Shown: in pieces, positions 35,208-43,035 of the stretch
How positions within the stretch are numbered: the stretch's first letter is position 1
How the letters are laid out: every line of letters begins with the position of its first letter
Assembly: GCA_029960045.1 (NCBI GenBank)
Contig: JASCOV010000002.1
Span: 310,001 to 374,000, forward strand
From: Flavobacteriaceae bacterium PS02293
Lineage (GTDB): Bacteria; Bacteroidota; Bacteroidia; Flavobacteriales; Weeksellaceae
Direction of reading: 5' to 3'
DNA length: 64,000 nt
The notes under the pieces: generated by a model
What the model saw: the letters and a program-made list of their open reading frames with translations, nothing else
Databases searched by the model: none
Told to the model about the DNA's origin: nothing
Program-made: the position numbers and the translations under genes

Positions 35208-35215
35208 CAAATTTA
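35208..35215 (-). promoter_or_regulatory. -7 box of the MFS gene
   Basis: TAAATTTG on the minus strand, 18 bases before the ATG at 35190, just downstream of the degQ terminator. -33 box not clear. Confidence 0.45.
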
Positions 35216-35217
35216 CC

Positions 35218-35252
35218 CAAAAAAGAAAGCCATCCGTAAAGAATGGCTTTCA
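35218..35252 (-). terminator. Terminator after the HtrA protease gene
   Basis: GAAAGCCAT-(9)-ATGGCTTTC hairpin followed by TTTTT on the minus strand, 57 bases past the protease stop. Confidence 0.85.
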
Positions 35253-35308
35253 AAATTTATCATTTAGAATCAATCTAACATTTAAATTCTAATATCTGAT
35301 TTCTGGTC

Positions 35309-36826
35309 TTACTGTAATTTAAATCCTCTCGTCGTGATTCTTCCGTAGCTGTCCACGTATTTTACTTGAACATTTCCTTTGTAACCATTCAGGATTTTCT
35401 CAACATCTTTCTGAGAATTGACAGGTTTTCCATTGATTTCCATCACGATGTAATTATCAACTACACCAATTTTGTCCATCTCGCTTCCTTCAATGACATT
35501 TTTCGTGATAACGCCACTTTCTAAACCATAATCAGTTTTTACTCTGTCGCTTAATGGTTCAAACTCAGAACCGATTTTCTCAACTACTGTTAAGTCATCT
35601 TTACTTCTGGATGATGTTCCGCCTTTCAAATCTTTCAAGGTCACATTCACGTTGTTGACTTTTCCATTTCTGGTGTAAGTTACCGCCACTTTATCGCCTG
35701 GTCTTCTGCTTCCAATCGCTAAAGAAAGGTCGGAGAATCCTGTAATATCTGTATTGTCGATTTTCGTAATGATGTCGCCTGGCTGGATTCCTGCATCTTC
35801 AGCACCACTTTTTTTCGTGATTTCTGTGACATAGATTCCGTCGCCGGCTTTCAGGTTTTTCTTTTCTCTTTGGTTGTAAGCGGCAACTTGCATTTCGTTA
35901 GACAAATCTAAACTTCCAACTCCAAGGAAACCTCTCTGTACCAATCCAAATTTCTTGATATCCTCAACGATTTTTCTCGCAAGATTCGAAGGAACTGCAA
36001 AACCATAACCTTCATAATATCCGGTTTTGGATTGGATAGCTGTATTGATTCCGATAAGGTCACCATTCACATTTACCAAAGCACCGCCACTGTTTCCAGG
36101 GTTGATAGCCGCATCGGTCTGAATAAAACTTTCAATCGGTGTTCTGGATTGCTGGCTAAGGATATCGATGCTTCTTCCTTTTGCGGAAATGATTCCCGCA
36201 GTTACTGTTGAATTAAGTCCAAGTGGATTTCCAACTGCTAAAACCCATTGTCCAACTTCTGTCAAATCAGAATTTGCGAAATTAAGGTAAGGTAAACCTT
36301 TCTCTTCAATTTTTAAAAGTGAAATATCTGTGTTCGGGTCAGTTCCGATTAGTGTTGCGATGTAAGTTTTTTTGTTACTCAAAACAACTTCCAGTTTATT
36401 AGCTCCTGCAACCACGTGATTGTTGGAAATAATATAACCATCTGGCGAAATAATTACACCTGAACCTAAACCGGAAGGCATATTTTTAGGCGTTTGCTGA
36501 GGTTGTTGTCTTTGTTGATTTCCGCCTTGTGGACCAAAGAAAAAATCAAACATATCACTTTCCGGCATTCTTTGAGAAGCGGCGCGGTCTTGGTAATTTT
36601 TGATTGTGACTACTGCCGGAACTGTAGTTTTTGAGGCTTTTACAAAGTCATCTCCAACTGCAGAACCAATGCCTACAAAAGACGCTTTCTTAGAAGCTGT
36701 TGTAAAATATGAGAAATCTTCTCCATTATTTTCGTGGCTGAAATATGAGCTAGCTCCGAAAACCGTTGCACCGGATATGACTCCGGTCAATGCGAAAGGC
36801 ATTAGTTTTTTTAATGTATTCTTCAT
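35309..36826 (-). CDS. degQ: HtrA/DegQ family periplasmic serine protease with two PDZ domains
   Basis: A 505-residue exported protease/chaperone for misfolded envelope proteins. N-terminal signal/anchor (residues 5-28). The trypsin-like domain has the triad His137 (SNNHVV), Asp167 (NTDISLL) and Ser246 (NPGNSGGAL). Two PDZ domains follow (about 300-390 and 420-505; RGFLGVGSLDL, ESGVITKNVI). A Gln/Pro-rich loop (about 100-117) precedes the catalytic His. ATG at 36826 is chosen; ATG at 36838 is also possible. Confidence 0.94.
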   Translation of the reverse strand: MKNTLKKLMPFALTGVISGATVFGASSYFSHENNGEDFSYFTTASKKASFVGIGSAVGDDFVKASKTTVPAVVTIKNYQDRAASQRMPESDMFDFFFGPQGGNQQRQQPQQTPKNMPSGLGSGVIISPDGYIISNNHVVAGANKLEVVLSNKKTYIATLIGTDPNTDISLLKIEEKGLPYLNFANSDLTEVGQWVLAVGNPLGLNSTVTAGIISAKGRSIDILSQQSRTPIESFIQTDAAINPGNSGGALVNVNGDLIGINTAIQSKTGYYEGYGFAVPSNLARKIVEDIKKFGLVQRGFLGVGSLDLSNEMQVAAYNQREKKNLKAGDGIYVTEITKKSGAEDAGIQPGDIITKIDNTDITGFSDLSLAIGSRRPGDKVAVTYTRNGKVNNVNVTLKDLKGGTSSRSKDDLTVVEKIGSEFEPLSDRVKTDYGLESGVITKNVIEGSEMDKIGVVDNYIVMEINGKPVNSQKDVEKILNGYKGNVQVKYVDSYGRITTRGFKLQ

Positions 36827-37136
36827 CTTAATATTCATTTCTTTTTTGAGATTATTGTTACACAAATTTAATGCTAAATTAGTATGAACTAAAAACTTAG
36901 TGTTACAGTTTTAACGAAGTTTAACCAATTTTAAAAAATCCTTAATAAAATCACATTTATTTTAAGTCAAATTGGCAGTTGTAATTGGCTTCGTAATTTC
37001 AAATTTAGATGATTCTTCATTTCAAATGTTAAAATTTATTCAAAATTTAATTAAAATAAAAATATAGTTGCGATGTAAAATATTGACGCTGTCAGTTTTG
37101 GCAGAACTTTTGTTTTTAAACTTTAAAATAAGTCTT
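36827..37136. other. 310-base divergent intergenic region
   Basis: It carries the degQ leader and a minus-strand -7 box TAAATTTG at 36863-36870. The rest is AT-rich with TTTTAACGAAGTTTAACC and no gene or clear plus-strand promoter. Confidence 0.5.
36863..36870 (-). promoter_or_regulatory. -7 box of degQ
   Basis: TAAATTTG on the minus strand, 37 bases before the ATG at 36826. -33 box weak. Confidence 0.4.
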
Positions 37137-37460
37137 ATGAAAAATACGATAAAAGTTGCTTTAGGATTTGCTGCAGGTGGCGCATTGATTTTATTGAATC
37201 AATTGAGAAAGAGAAAGCAAAGACAAGAAAATCAATTTATGGCGCCGGACGGAAATAAGTATTCAAAAAACGAAATGTACAGAAGTGCAGAAGGCGAAAT
37301 CTTTAGAAATGGAAAGAAATTGCATTTTGAAACGCCACAACTTTTGGTCAATGCAAATAATAAAATAGATGCTCGACTTGCCAGAATTGTTCAATCTAAT
37401 GACCAAAATCCGAACAGTAGAAATGTAAATTACCACAAACGTGGCGTTAGGCATCATTAA
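37137..37460 (+). CDS. Small protein with N-terminal hydrophobic helix, function unknown
   Basis: A 107-residue protein. Residues 5-20 (IKVALGFAAGGALILLNQ) form one short membrane helix, followed by a basic stretch (RKRKQRQ) and a polar domain with NKYSKNEMYRSAEGEIFRNGKKLHFETP. The basic flank suggests a cytoplasmic C-terminus. An in-frame upstream ATG (37068) gives an unlikely long N-terminus. 36 bases before the next gene, so the two may be co-transcribed. No family recognised. Confidence 0.55.
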   Translation: MKNTIKVALGFAAGGALILLNQLRKRKQRQENQFMAPDGNKYSKNEMYRSAEGEIFRNGKKLHFETPQLLVNANNKIDARLARIVQSNDQNPNSRNVNYHKRGVRHH

Positions 37461-37496
37461 GTCAATCTCAAAAATTAATCACAAAAAAAATAAATT

Positions 37497-37976
37497 ATGG
37501 AAACTGAAAATATAGTCGAAAGACTTAATAAATATGAGTTTGATAACAGTAATGTTTATACTGGGTTCAAATCTGTGGGAGAAGCAAGGAAATTTGCTGA
37601 AGAAAGAAACGGGAAATTGGTAGAAGTCGGTTTTCTTGATGGAAATGACAATCCAGTTGAGGATGATTCTCAAAATCTAATTGCTGAAAACAAATATTAT
37701 AAAGCATTCGCAGGTCCAGATTACAAAATCATCCATTCTTCGGATGAAGGTTTTCAGGAAGTTGCGGATAAATTAAAAGAAAGACAAACCGAAATCACGG
37801 ATAAAAGTCCAGACGAAAAATACTTCTCAGATGCCGATTGGCAAATCAAAGAAGATGCGGTAATTGTTTTATTCAAAGGAGAAATTGAAAATATTACTTC
37901 CCGCGAACGTTCAAAATATCTGATGCATACCAAAGTTTATGAATTGGCCGTAAGCGTTCCAAAATCAACTGAATAA
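37497..37976 (+). CDS. Soluble protein of unknown function
   Basis: A 159-residue acidic protein. It has no signal peptide; it opens ENIVERLNKYEFDNSNVYTGF, has an Asp/Glu-rich middle (GNDNPVEDDSQN) and ends with a beta-rich part (AVIVLFKGEIENI). No family was recognised. A terminator follows, so it ends a two-gene unit with the small membrane protein. Confidence 0.55.
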   Translation: METENIVERLNKYEFDNSNVYTGFKSVGEARKFAEERNGKLVEVGFLDGNDNPVEDDSQNLIAENKYYKAFAGPDYKIIHSSDEGFQEVADKLKERQTEITDKSPDEKYFSDADWQIKEDAVIVLFKGEIENITSRERSKYLMHTKVYELAVSVPKSTE

Positions 37977-38004
37977 GTTAAAAATAAGATCAACTATATA
38001 TAGA

Positions 38005-38032
38005 AAATCCGAGTCATTGATTCGGATTTTTT
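38005..38032 (+). terminator. Terminator
   Basis: AAATCCGA-(GTCATTGA)-TTCGGATTTTTT hairpin with T run, 29 bases after the stop of the preceding gene. Confidence 0.85.
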
Positions 38033-38069
38033 TGTTTGAATGTCTAATTTAATTGTGAAAAATTCTTCA

Positions 38070-38102
38070 TTTGGAATGATTTGGATTTTATTAATAACTT
38101 TG
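38070..38102 (+). promoter_or_regulatory. Promoter of mtaB
   Basis: TTTG (38070-38073), 21 bases, TAACTTTG (38095-38102). The ATG at 38110 is only 8 bases downstream, so the mRNA would be leaderless or nearly so. Confidence 0.7.
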
Positions 38103-38109
38103 CAGACTT

Positions 38110-39468
38110 ATGTCGAATGTTATTTCTCAACCGAAAACCGTTGCGTTTCACACACTTGGCTGCAAACTTAATTTTGCAGAAACGTCCACTATTGCCCGAA
38201 CTTTAACAGATGCTGGTTATCAAAAAGTCAATTTTGATGAACCGGCGAAAGTTTATATTATCAATACTTGCTCAGTTACAGAAAATGCTGATAAGGAATG
38301 TAAACTCCACGTAAAGCGTGCTGCAAAAGCAAATCCTGATGGATTAGTGGCAATTATTGGTTGTTATGCGCAGTTGAAGCCGGAAGAAATTTCTTCAATT
38401 ACCGGTGTTGATTTGGTTCTGGGAGCTAAGGAGAAATTCAATATTTTGAGTTATCTGGATGATTTGGAAAAGTCTGAAAGTCGCGCTGAGATTCATTCTT
38501 GTGAGATTGATGAAGCTGATTTTTTCGTTGGTTCTTATTCCATTGGCGACAGAACGAGAGCTTTTCTTAAAGTTCAGGACGGTTGTGATTATAAATGTAC
38601 TTATTGCACGATTCCATTAGCGAGAGGGATTTCTCGTTCTGATACCATCGATAATGTGGTTGCAAATGCAAAAGAAATTGCAGGAAGAGATATTAAAGAA
38701 ATCGTTTTGACAGGTGTTAATATCGGTGATTACGGAAAAGGTGAATTCGGAAACAAAAAACACGAGCATACTTTCCTTGATTTGATTTCTGAACTTGATA
38801 AAGTTGAAGGTATCGAAAGAATCAGAATTTCTTCCATCGAACCAAACCTTTTGAAAGACGAAAGCATTGAATTGGTTTCTAAAAGCAGAAGTTTTGTGCC
38901 GCATTTTCATATTCCACTTCAATCAGGAAGTGATGAATTATTAAAAAAAATGAAGCGCCGTTATTTGACAAAATTATATTACAATCGGGTTAACAAAATC
39001 CGTGAAGTTATGCCGGAAGCAGCAATTGGCGTGGATGTAATTGTTGGATTTCCTGGCGAGACGGAAGAATTATTTATGGAAACTTATAACTTCCTGAATG
39101 ATTTGCCAATCAGTTATCTGCACGTTTTTACTTACTCAGAAAGGGAAAATACAGAAGCAGCAGAAATGTTTGGCGCAGTTCCAATTCAGGAAAGAAAAAG
39201 ACGAAACAAAATGCTGAGAATCCTTTCCGAAAAAAAGAAAATGGAATTCTACAGAAATCAGTTAGGAAGAAAACTTAGTGTTCTTTGGGAACACGAAAAC
39301 AAAAATGGAATGATGTACGGTTTTACAGAAAACTATGTAAGAGTTTCCAAAACATTTGATGCAAAATCAATCAATCAAATTGAAATAATCATTCTTGATA
39401 AAATCTTGGGAGAAGGTTGTGTTTCTATTAAAGAAAGACAATTTGATGACTTTCTTGCCAAGGTTTAG
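38110..39468 (+). CDS. mtaB: tRNA (N6-threonylcarbamoyladenosine(37)-C2)-methylthiotransferase MtaB
   Basis: A 452-residue radical-SAM enzyme that converts t6A37 to ms2t6A37 in tRNAs reading ANN codons. The N-terminal MiaB-like domain carries Cys in HTLGCKLNF, INTCSVT and IGCYAQL (second cluster); the radical-SAM motif is DGCDYKCTYCTIP. The GFPGETEELF and C-terminal TRAM-like region are present. The tRNA-Lys(UUU) genes at 41.4-41.7 kb encode a natural substrate. Own promoter and terminator. Confidence 0.94.
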   Translation: MSNVISQPKTVAFHTLGCKLNFAETSTIARTLTDAGYQKVNFDEPAKVYIINTCSVTENADKECKLHVKRAAKANPDGLVAIIGCYAQLKPEEISSITGVDLVLGAKEKFNILSYLDDLEKSESRAEIHSCEIDEADFFVGSYSIGDRTRAFLKVQDGCDYKCTYCTIPLARGISRSDTIDNVVANAKEIAGRDIKEIVLTGVNIGDYGKGEFGNKKHEHTFLDLISELDKVEGIERIRISSIEPNLLKDESIELVSKSRSFVPHFHIPLQSGSDELLKKMKRRYLTKLYYNRVNKIREVMPEAAIGVDVIVGFPGETEELFMETYNFLNDLPISYLHVFTYSERENTEAAEMFGAVPIQERKRRNKMLRILSEKKKMEFYRNQLGRKLSVLWEHENKNGMMYGFTENYVRVSKTFDAKSINQIEIIILDKILGEGCVSIKERQFDDFLAKV

Positions 39469-39488
39469 AAAGTCATAATTTGAAAATA

Positions 39489-39523
39489 AAAAAGCGGAAT
39501 ATTTTAAATATTCCGCTTTTTTA
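39489..39523. terminator. Bidirectional terminator between mtaB and the lipoprotein gene
   Basis: AAAAGCGGAATATTT-AAATATTCCGCTTTT: a long perfect stem with almost no loop and A/T flanks, between convergent genes. Confidence 0.9.
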
Positions 39524-39542
39524 TTTTTATGTAAAAGATTAA

Positions 39543-40283
39543 TTAATCTTCTGTTGAAAGTCTTGCTCTAGTATTATAAAGTTGGAAGTTGAATACAAAA
39601 CTTCTGTTATTATAACTTGTACCATAGATGTTACTATCTCTTGCAAAAGCGGCTCTGGAAGGAACAATAATGATACCTTGCATATTGTAATTTGCAGAGG
39701 CATCTAAGTCAAAAGTTTTGAAATATTTCAAGCCTTCCTGAAATCCTTCAATTTCATAAAAACTTCTTCCATAAGTTGTGCTATAAGTTGTATTGTAGGT
39801 TTTAATTACAGAATTTTTCACATAAAAGTAAGCTGGATCCTCTATGAGATTACCTGTAGCAACTGTATTTGCGAAAGTAGATTCTCCAGTATAAACAATT
39901 TTATCGTCTACTTTTCCAGAAACATAACTTTTAGTAATGGACATTAAGCTGATAACATCTGTAGTACCAATTTCCTTTCCGGGAGTTGGTTGTGTACCTG
40001 CCTCTGGTCTTATAATATAAATAACGCCCGATGGAAGTATATGCTTTTCATAATCACTCAGCTTTTTTTCATTATCATCAGTCGTAATAGTGCTGTCAAA
40101 AGCTGTAATGACACCTTTGCTATTAAAATAATTTTTTGTCAAGAAGTCTTGTGCAGCTGCATCATCATAGGTGTTTTGTTCCTCTACGGTCAAGACTACA
40201 GTGTTGTCCACTTCATCATCATCCTTCTTACAACTCTGTAATGCAACCACAGAAAGAGCAATTCCTAAAAGTATTTTCTTCAT
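39543..40283 (-). CDS. Lipoprotein with a degenerate FKBP-type fold
   Basis: A 246-residue lipoprotein (signal ending VVALQSC, lipid-anchored Cys17, then KKDDDE). The C-terminal half (EGFQEGLKYFKTFDL ... IIIVPSRAAFARD ... FVFNFQLYN) follows the layout of FKBP peptidyl-prolyl isomerases, where the second segment is usually IPxxLAYG and the end is LxFxVEL. Several active-site aromatic positions look changed, so enzymatic activity is doubtful. Resembles the FKBP-like lipoproteins of flavobacteria that help envelope protein folding. Assignment is inferred from pattern only. Confidence 0.6.
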   Translation of the reverse strand: MKKILLGIALSVVALQSCKKDDDEVDNTVVLTVEEQNTYDDAAAQDFLTKNYFNSKGVITAFDSTITTDDNEKKLSDYEKHILPSGVIYIIRPEAGTQPTPGKEIGTTDVISLMSITKSYVSGKVDDKIVYTGESTFANTVATGNLIEDPAYFYVKNSVIKTYNTTYSTTYGRSFYEIEGFQEGLKYFKTFDLDASANYNMQGIIIVPSRAAFARDSNIYGTSYNNRSFVFNFQLYNTRARLSTED

Positions 40284-40323
40284 TTTTTTTATTTAATCTT
40301 AAATTGCGATTAATTTAACGTGA

Positions 40324-40331
40324 CAAAAGTA
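40324..40331 (-). promoter_or_regulatory. -7 box of the lipoprotein gene
   Basis: TACTTTTG on the minus strand, 41 bases before the ATG at 40283 and just before the divergent S4-protein start at 40341. -33 box not clear. Confidence 0.35.
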
Positions 40332-40340
40332 TAAAAAATT

Positions 40341-40775
40341 ATGAGAATAGATAAATATTTGTGGAGTGTAAGATTTTATAAGACAAGAACTATTGCTACA
40401 GAAGACATAAAAAAGAACAGAGTCAGCATCGGAGAAAATCCTGTGAAAGCCTCTAAAGAGGTAAAAGCTGGCGATGTCATTAAGATCAGAAAAAACCAGA
40501 TCGATTATAAAATAAAAGTTCTGGACATACCAAAAAGTAGAGTGGGAGCTAAATTAGTACCCTTGTATGTTGTGGATATGACAGAAAAAGACCAGTATGA
40601 GATTCTTAAAATGAGAAAAGAATCACAGGATTATTACCGTCAAAAAGGCATAGGAAGACCTACCAAAAAAGATCGTAGAGATATGGATGATTATGTAGAT
40701 GATGATGCACCAAATGATACGGAAAGTGAAGATTGGGATACTTTTTTCAAAGAAATAAATGATGATGAAGATTAG
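40341..40775 (+). CDS. hslR: RNA-binding S4 domain protein (Hsp15-like)
   Basis: A 144-residue protein. Residues 1-60 form an S4 RNA-binding domain (RIDKYLWSVRFYKTRTIATEDIKKNRV, then VKAGDVIKIRK), followed by YVVDMTEK and a basic linker (GRPTKKDRRD) and an acidic tail. Hsp15 homologues bind free 50S subunits carrying nascent peptide and help ribosome rescue. The acidic extension is common in Bacteroidota members. The stop overlaps the convergent aroK stop by 4 bases. Confidence 0.88.
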   Translation: MRIDKYLWSVRFYKTRTIATEDIKKNRVSIGENPVKASKEVKAGDVIKIRKNQIDYKIKVLDIPKSRVGAKLVPLYVVDMTEKDQYEILKMRKESQDYYRQKGIGRPTKKDRRDMDDYVDDDAPNDTESEDWDTFFKEINDDED

Positions 40776-41287
40776 ATTTCTAATAATTTTGTTATTTCGT
40801 CAGACACTTCGATTGCGTTTTTGGAATCTGTATCGATTGTGAAATGAGCTTTTGAATAATAAGGGTTTCTTTCGAAAAGATGTTTTGCAATGAATTCCGG
40901 GACGTCAGAATCTTCTAATTTTGAAATCAAAGGTCGTGTGTGTTTTTGTAACAGGACACGATTGGTAAGTGTATTTACAGATGCTCTCAGAAAAAAACTT
41001 TTTGATTTTTCATTGATGATATCCATGTTTTCGTAGTAAACGGGTGTTCCTCCACCAAGACTCAAAACAATGTTTTGTTCGGAGTTCAAAATTTCCTCTA
41101 AAATTCTTTTTTCTTCCTTTCGAAAATAGATTTCACCTCTATTTTCGAAGATTTCGGGAATAGTTTGCCCGTGTTCTTCAGAAATTTTATGATCGAGGTC
41201 AATTAATTTAAAATTTATTTTCTGGCTCAAGTTTTTGGAAATGTGAGATTTACCACTACCCATGTATCCCAACAGAGAAATTATCAT
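40772..41287 (-). CDS. aroK: Shikimate kinase
   Basis: A 171-residue P-loop kinase that phosphorylates shikimate at O3 in aromatic amino acid synthesis. The Walker A motif GYMGSGKS (residues 7-14), the shikimate-binding DLDHKISE and RGEIYFRKEE, and the SLGGG motif (GGG near residue 78) are all present, with the lid-region LLQKHTRPL arginine. Monocistronic. Confidence 0.95.
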   Translation of the reverse strand: MIISLLGYMGSGKSHISKNLSQKINFKLIDLDHKISEEHGQTIPEIFENRGEIYFRKEEKRILEEILNSEQNIVLSLGGGTPVYYENMDIINEKSKSFFLRASVNTLTNRVLLQKHTRPLISKLEDSDVPEFIAKHLFERNPYYSKAHFTIDTDSKNAIEVSDEITKLLEI

Positions 41288-41318
41288 ATTTTTATTTTAA
41301 ACAAAGTTCGAAAAAAAT

Positions 41319-41348
41319 TTTGAGATTTTAAAAAAAGGCCTATCTTTG
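41319..41348 (+). promoter_or_regulatory. Promoter of the tRNA cluster
   Basis: TTTG (41319-41322), 18 bases, TATCTTTG (41341-41348), 46 bases before the first tRNA. Confidence 0.7.
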
Positions 41349-41394
41349 CACCACTTTAAAACGAAATAGTAATATTGAAATTTTAAAAGTGGCA

Positions 41395-41467
41395 GACTTG
41401 GTAGCTCAGCTGGTAGAGCAATACACTTTTAATGTATGGGTCCTGGGTTCGAATCCCAGCCAGGTCA
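41395..41467 (+). tRNA. tRNA-Lys (anticodon UUU)
   Basis: 73 bases. Acceptor stem GACTTGG pairs with CCAGGTC (one T-G pair), D-arm AGCTCAGCTGGTAGAGC, anticodon stem ATACA/TGTAT with loop CTTTTAA (anticodon 41428-41430), T-arm CTGGGTTCGAATCCCAG, discriminator A. CCA is not encoded. Confidence 0.97.
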
Positions 41468-41473
41468 CAAGCA

Positions 41474-41502
41474 AAAAATCCGTAGTGATACGGTTTTTTT
41501 TT
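41474..41502 (+). terminator. Terminator-like hairpin between tRNA-Lys and tRNA-Leu
   Basis: AAAAAATCCGTA-GTGA-TACGGTTTTTTTTT: a short G+C stem extended by A-T pairs and a 9-base T run, directly between two tRNA genes. Confidence 0.75.
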
Positions 41503-41585
41503 GCCTGCGTGGTGAAATTGGTAGACACGCCATCTTGAGGGGGTGGTTTCCTAAGGATGTGCTGGTTCGAGTCCAGTCGCAGGCA
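41503..41585 (+). tRNA. tRNA-Leu (anticodon GAG)
   Basis: 83 bases with the long variable arm of class II tRNAs. Acceptor stem GCCTGCG with CGCAGGC, anticodon stem CCATC/GGTGG with loop TTGAGGG (anticodon 41537-41539), variable arm TTTCCTAAGGAT, T-arm CTGGTTCGAGTCCAG, discriminator A. CCA is not encoded. Confidence 0.96.
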
Positions 41586-41640
41586 CTGCAAAAGAAAATT
41601 AATTTTAATTATTAATTGTAAATTATTAATTAAAGTGGCC

Positions 41641-41713
41641 GACTCGGTAGCTCAGCTGGTAGAGCAATACACTTTTAATGTATGGGTCCTGGGTTCGAAT
41701 CCCAGCCGGGTCA
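41641..41713 (+). tRNA. tRNA-Lys (anticodon UUU), second copy
   Basis: Identical to the first tRNA-Lys except that the fifth acceptor pair is C-G instead of T-A (GACTCGG with CCGGGTC). About ten bases of upstream flank (AAAGTGGC) are also shared, pointing to a local duplication. Confidence 0.97.
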
Positions 41714-41763
41714 CAATTTACGCAAGTAAATTTTTTTCATATTAATATTTTGTGATTTGGTGT

Positions 41764-41796
41764 AGGAACTTCTTTTACAAGAAGTTCCTTTTTTTT
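41764..41796 (+). terminator. Terminator after the tRNA cluster
   Basis: AGGAACTTCTT-TTAC-AAGAAGTTCCT followed by a T run. Confidence 0.9.
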
Positions 41797-41817
41797 GCCA
41801 AATACTTAATTTTATAA

Positions 41818-41882
41818 TTCTCTCAGATTTGGCAAATTCAAATGATTTTATATTTAAAATAAATCTGCCAAATCTGAGAGAA
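41818..41882. repeat. Palindromic dispersed repeat, family C copy 2
   Basis: A perfect 17-bp inverted repeat (TTCTCTCAGATTTGGCA with TGCCAAATCTGAGAGAA) around 31 AT-rich bases. It ends 7 bases before the panC stop codon. Confidence 0.75.
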
Positions 41883-41888
41883 GGTTTT

Positions 41889-42734
41889 TTAATCCAAATG
41901 AAGATTGTCAATTAATCTTACATTGCCAACATTCACAACGATGAAAGCTCGGAAGTCATTATCTGCAGAAAAGAAATCCACTTCTTTCAATGTTGATTCT
42001 TCTGCAATCAGGAAATATTCAAGTTGCATATCATCTCTTTTAAAAATCTCTTCAACTCTTGTTTTAATTTCAGGAACAGAAATAACCCTGAACCATTCAT
42101 TTACTTTCTTCAAAGTTTTGTAGATAAGAGAAGACGCTTCTTTTTCAATTTCGGAAAGACGCATATTTCTGGAACTCATCGCCAATCCATTTTCTTCCCG
42201 GTGGATTTTTACACCGTGAATTTTGATTTTCAAATCCAAAACTTCAACTAACTTTTCGATGATTTTAAGTTGTTGAAAATCTTTCTCACCGAAATAAGCA
42301 TTATCAGGCTGAACTTGCAGGAACAATTCTTCCACCACAGTTCCAACGCCATCAAAATGTCCGGGTCTTGCAGCGCCTTCCATTTCGTTTTCAATTCCTC
42401 CAAAATCATAATGTTGTCTTTCCATTCCGTTTGGATAGATATCTTCAACTCTTGGAACATAAACTGCATCTACAAGATTTGAATCCTCCAACTTTCTTAT
42501 GTCAACTTCGACAGTTCGTGGATATTTTTCCAGATCTTCAGGATTATTAAATTGTGTTGGGTTAACGAAGATTGAAGAGATAACGATATTGTTATTTCGT
42601 TTTGCTTCTTGATAGAGCGAGATATGACCTGCGTGCAAAGCTCCCATTGTAGGTGCAAATCCAATTGTTTTGTGTTGCTCTTTTTGTTTTTCTATATATT
42701 CTGAAAAGGAATTTTTGTCGTAGAAGACCTGCAT
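41889..42734 (-). CDS. panC: Pantothenate synthetase (pantoate--beta-alanine ligase)
   Basis: A 281-residue enzyme that makes pantothenate from pantoate, beta-alanine and ATP for coenzyme A. The nucleotidyl-transferase motif PTMGALHAGH, FVNPTQFNNPEDLEKYPR, and the KDFQQLKII and SSRNMRL motifs are present. ATG at 42734 (MQVFYDKNSF) is preferred; the in-frame extension to 42788 would place the -7 box inside the gene. Divergent from the glycogen-synthase-like gene. Confidence 0.96.
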   Translation of the reverse strand: MQVFYDKNSFSEYIEKQKEQHKTIGFAPTMGALHAGHISLYQEAKRNNNIVISSIFVNPTQFNNPEDLEKYPRTVEVDIRKLEDSNLVDAVYVPRVEDIYPNGMERQHYDFGGIENEMEGAARPGHFDGVGTVVEELFLQVQPDNAYFGEKDFQQLKIIEKLVEVLDLKIKIHGVKIHREENGLAMSSRNMRLSEIEKEASSLIYKTLKKVNEWFRVISVPEIKTRVEEIFKRDDMQLEYFLIAEESTLKEVDFFSADNDFRAFIVVNVGNVRLIDNLHLD

Positions 42735-42755
42735 TGTTTCATTATTTTTATGAAT

Positions 42756-42763
42756 CAAAGATA
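42756..42763 (-). promoter_or_regulatory. -7 box of panC
   Basis: TATCTTTG on the minus strand, 22 bases before the ATG at 42734; no clear -33 box. Confidence 0.5.
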
Positions 42764-42988
42764 ATTGTTTTACCATTTCTAATACCATAGAATGTCTAAT
42801 AATAACTATTTTAGGCTTAAACTGATGAAAATGATATTAATAATAAAGTTTTGTGATTTAAAAACATTATTTTGATAATAAGTTTACTCTAAATTAACAC
42901 TTTTAAATTATTAACTATTTGATAATTAGTGTATTTTAAAGAAGAGTATTAATATTAATGAAAATAAATGTTTTGATTTAATTTTTTG

Positions 42989-42996
42989 TAATTTTG
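42989..42996 (+). promoter_or_regulatory. -7 box of the glycogen-synthase-like gene
   Basis: TAATTTTG, 40 bases before the ATG at 43036. The best TTTG upstream is too close (13 bases), so the -33 element is uncertain. Confidence 0.4.
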
Positions 42997-43035
42997 CAAA
43001 ATGAAGATTTTATACTTCATACTAAAGTAAATTTT

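Larger units (their letters stand above)
42735..43035. other. 301-base divergent promoter region
   Basis: Very AT-rich. It holds -7 boxes for both neighbours: TATCTTTG on the minus strand (42756-42763) and TAATTTTG on the plus strand (42989-42996). No gene seen. Confidence 0.5.
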
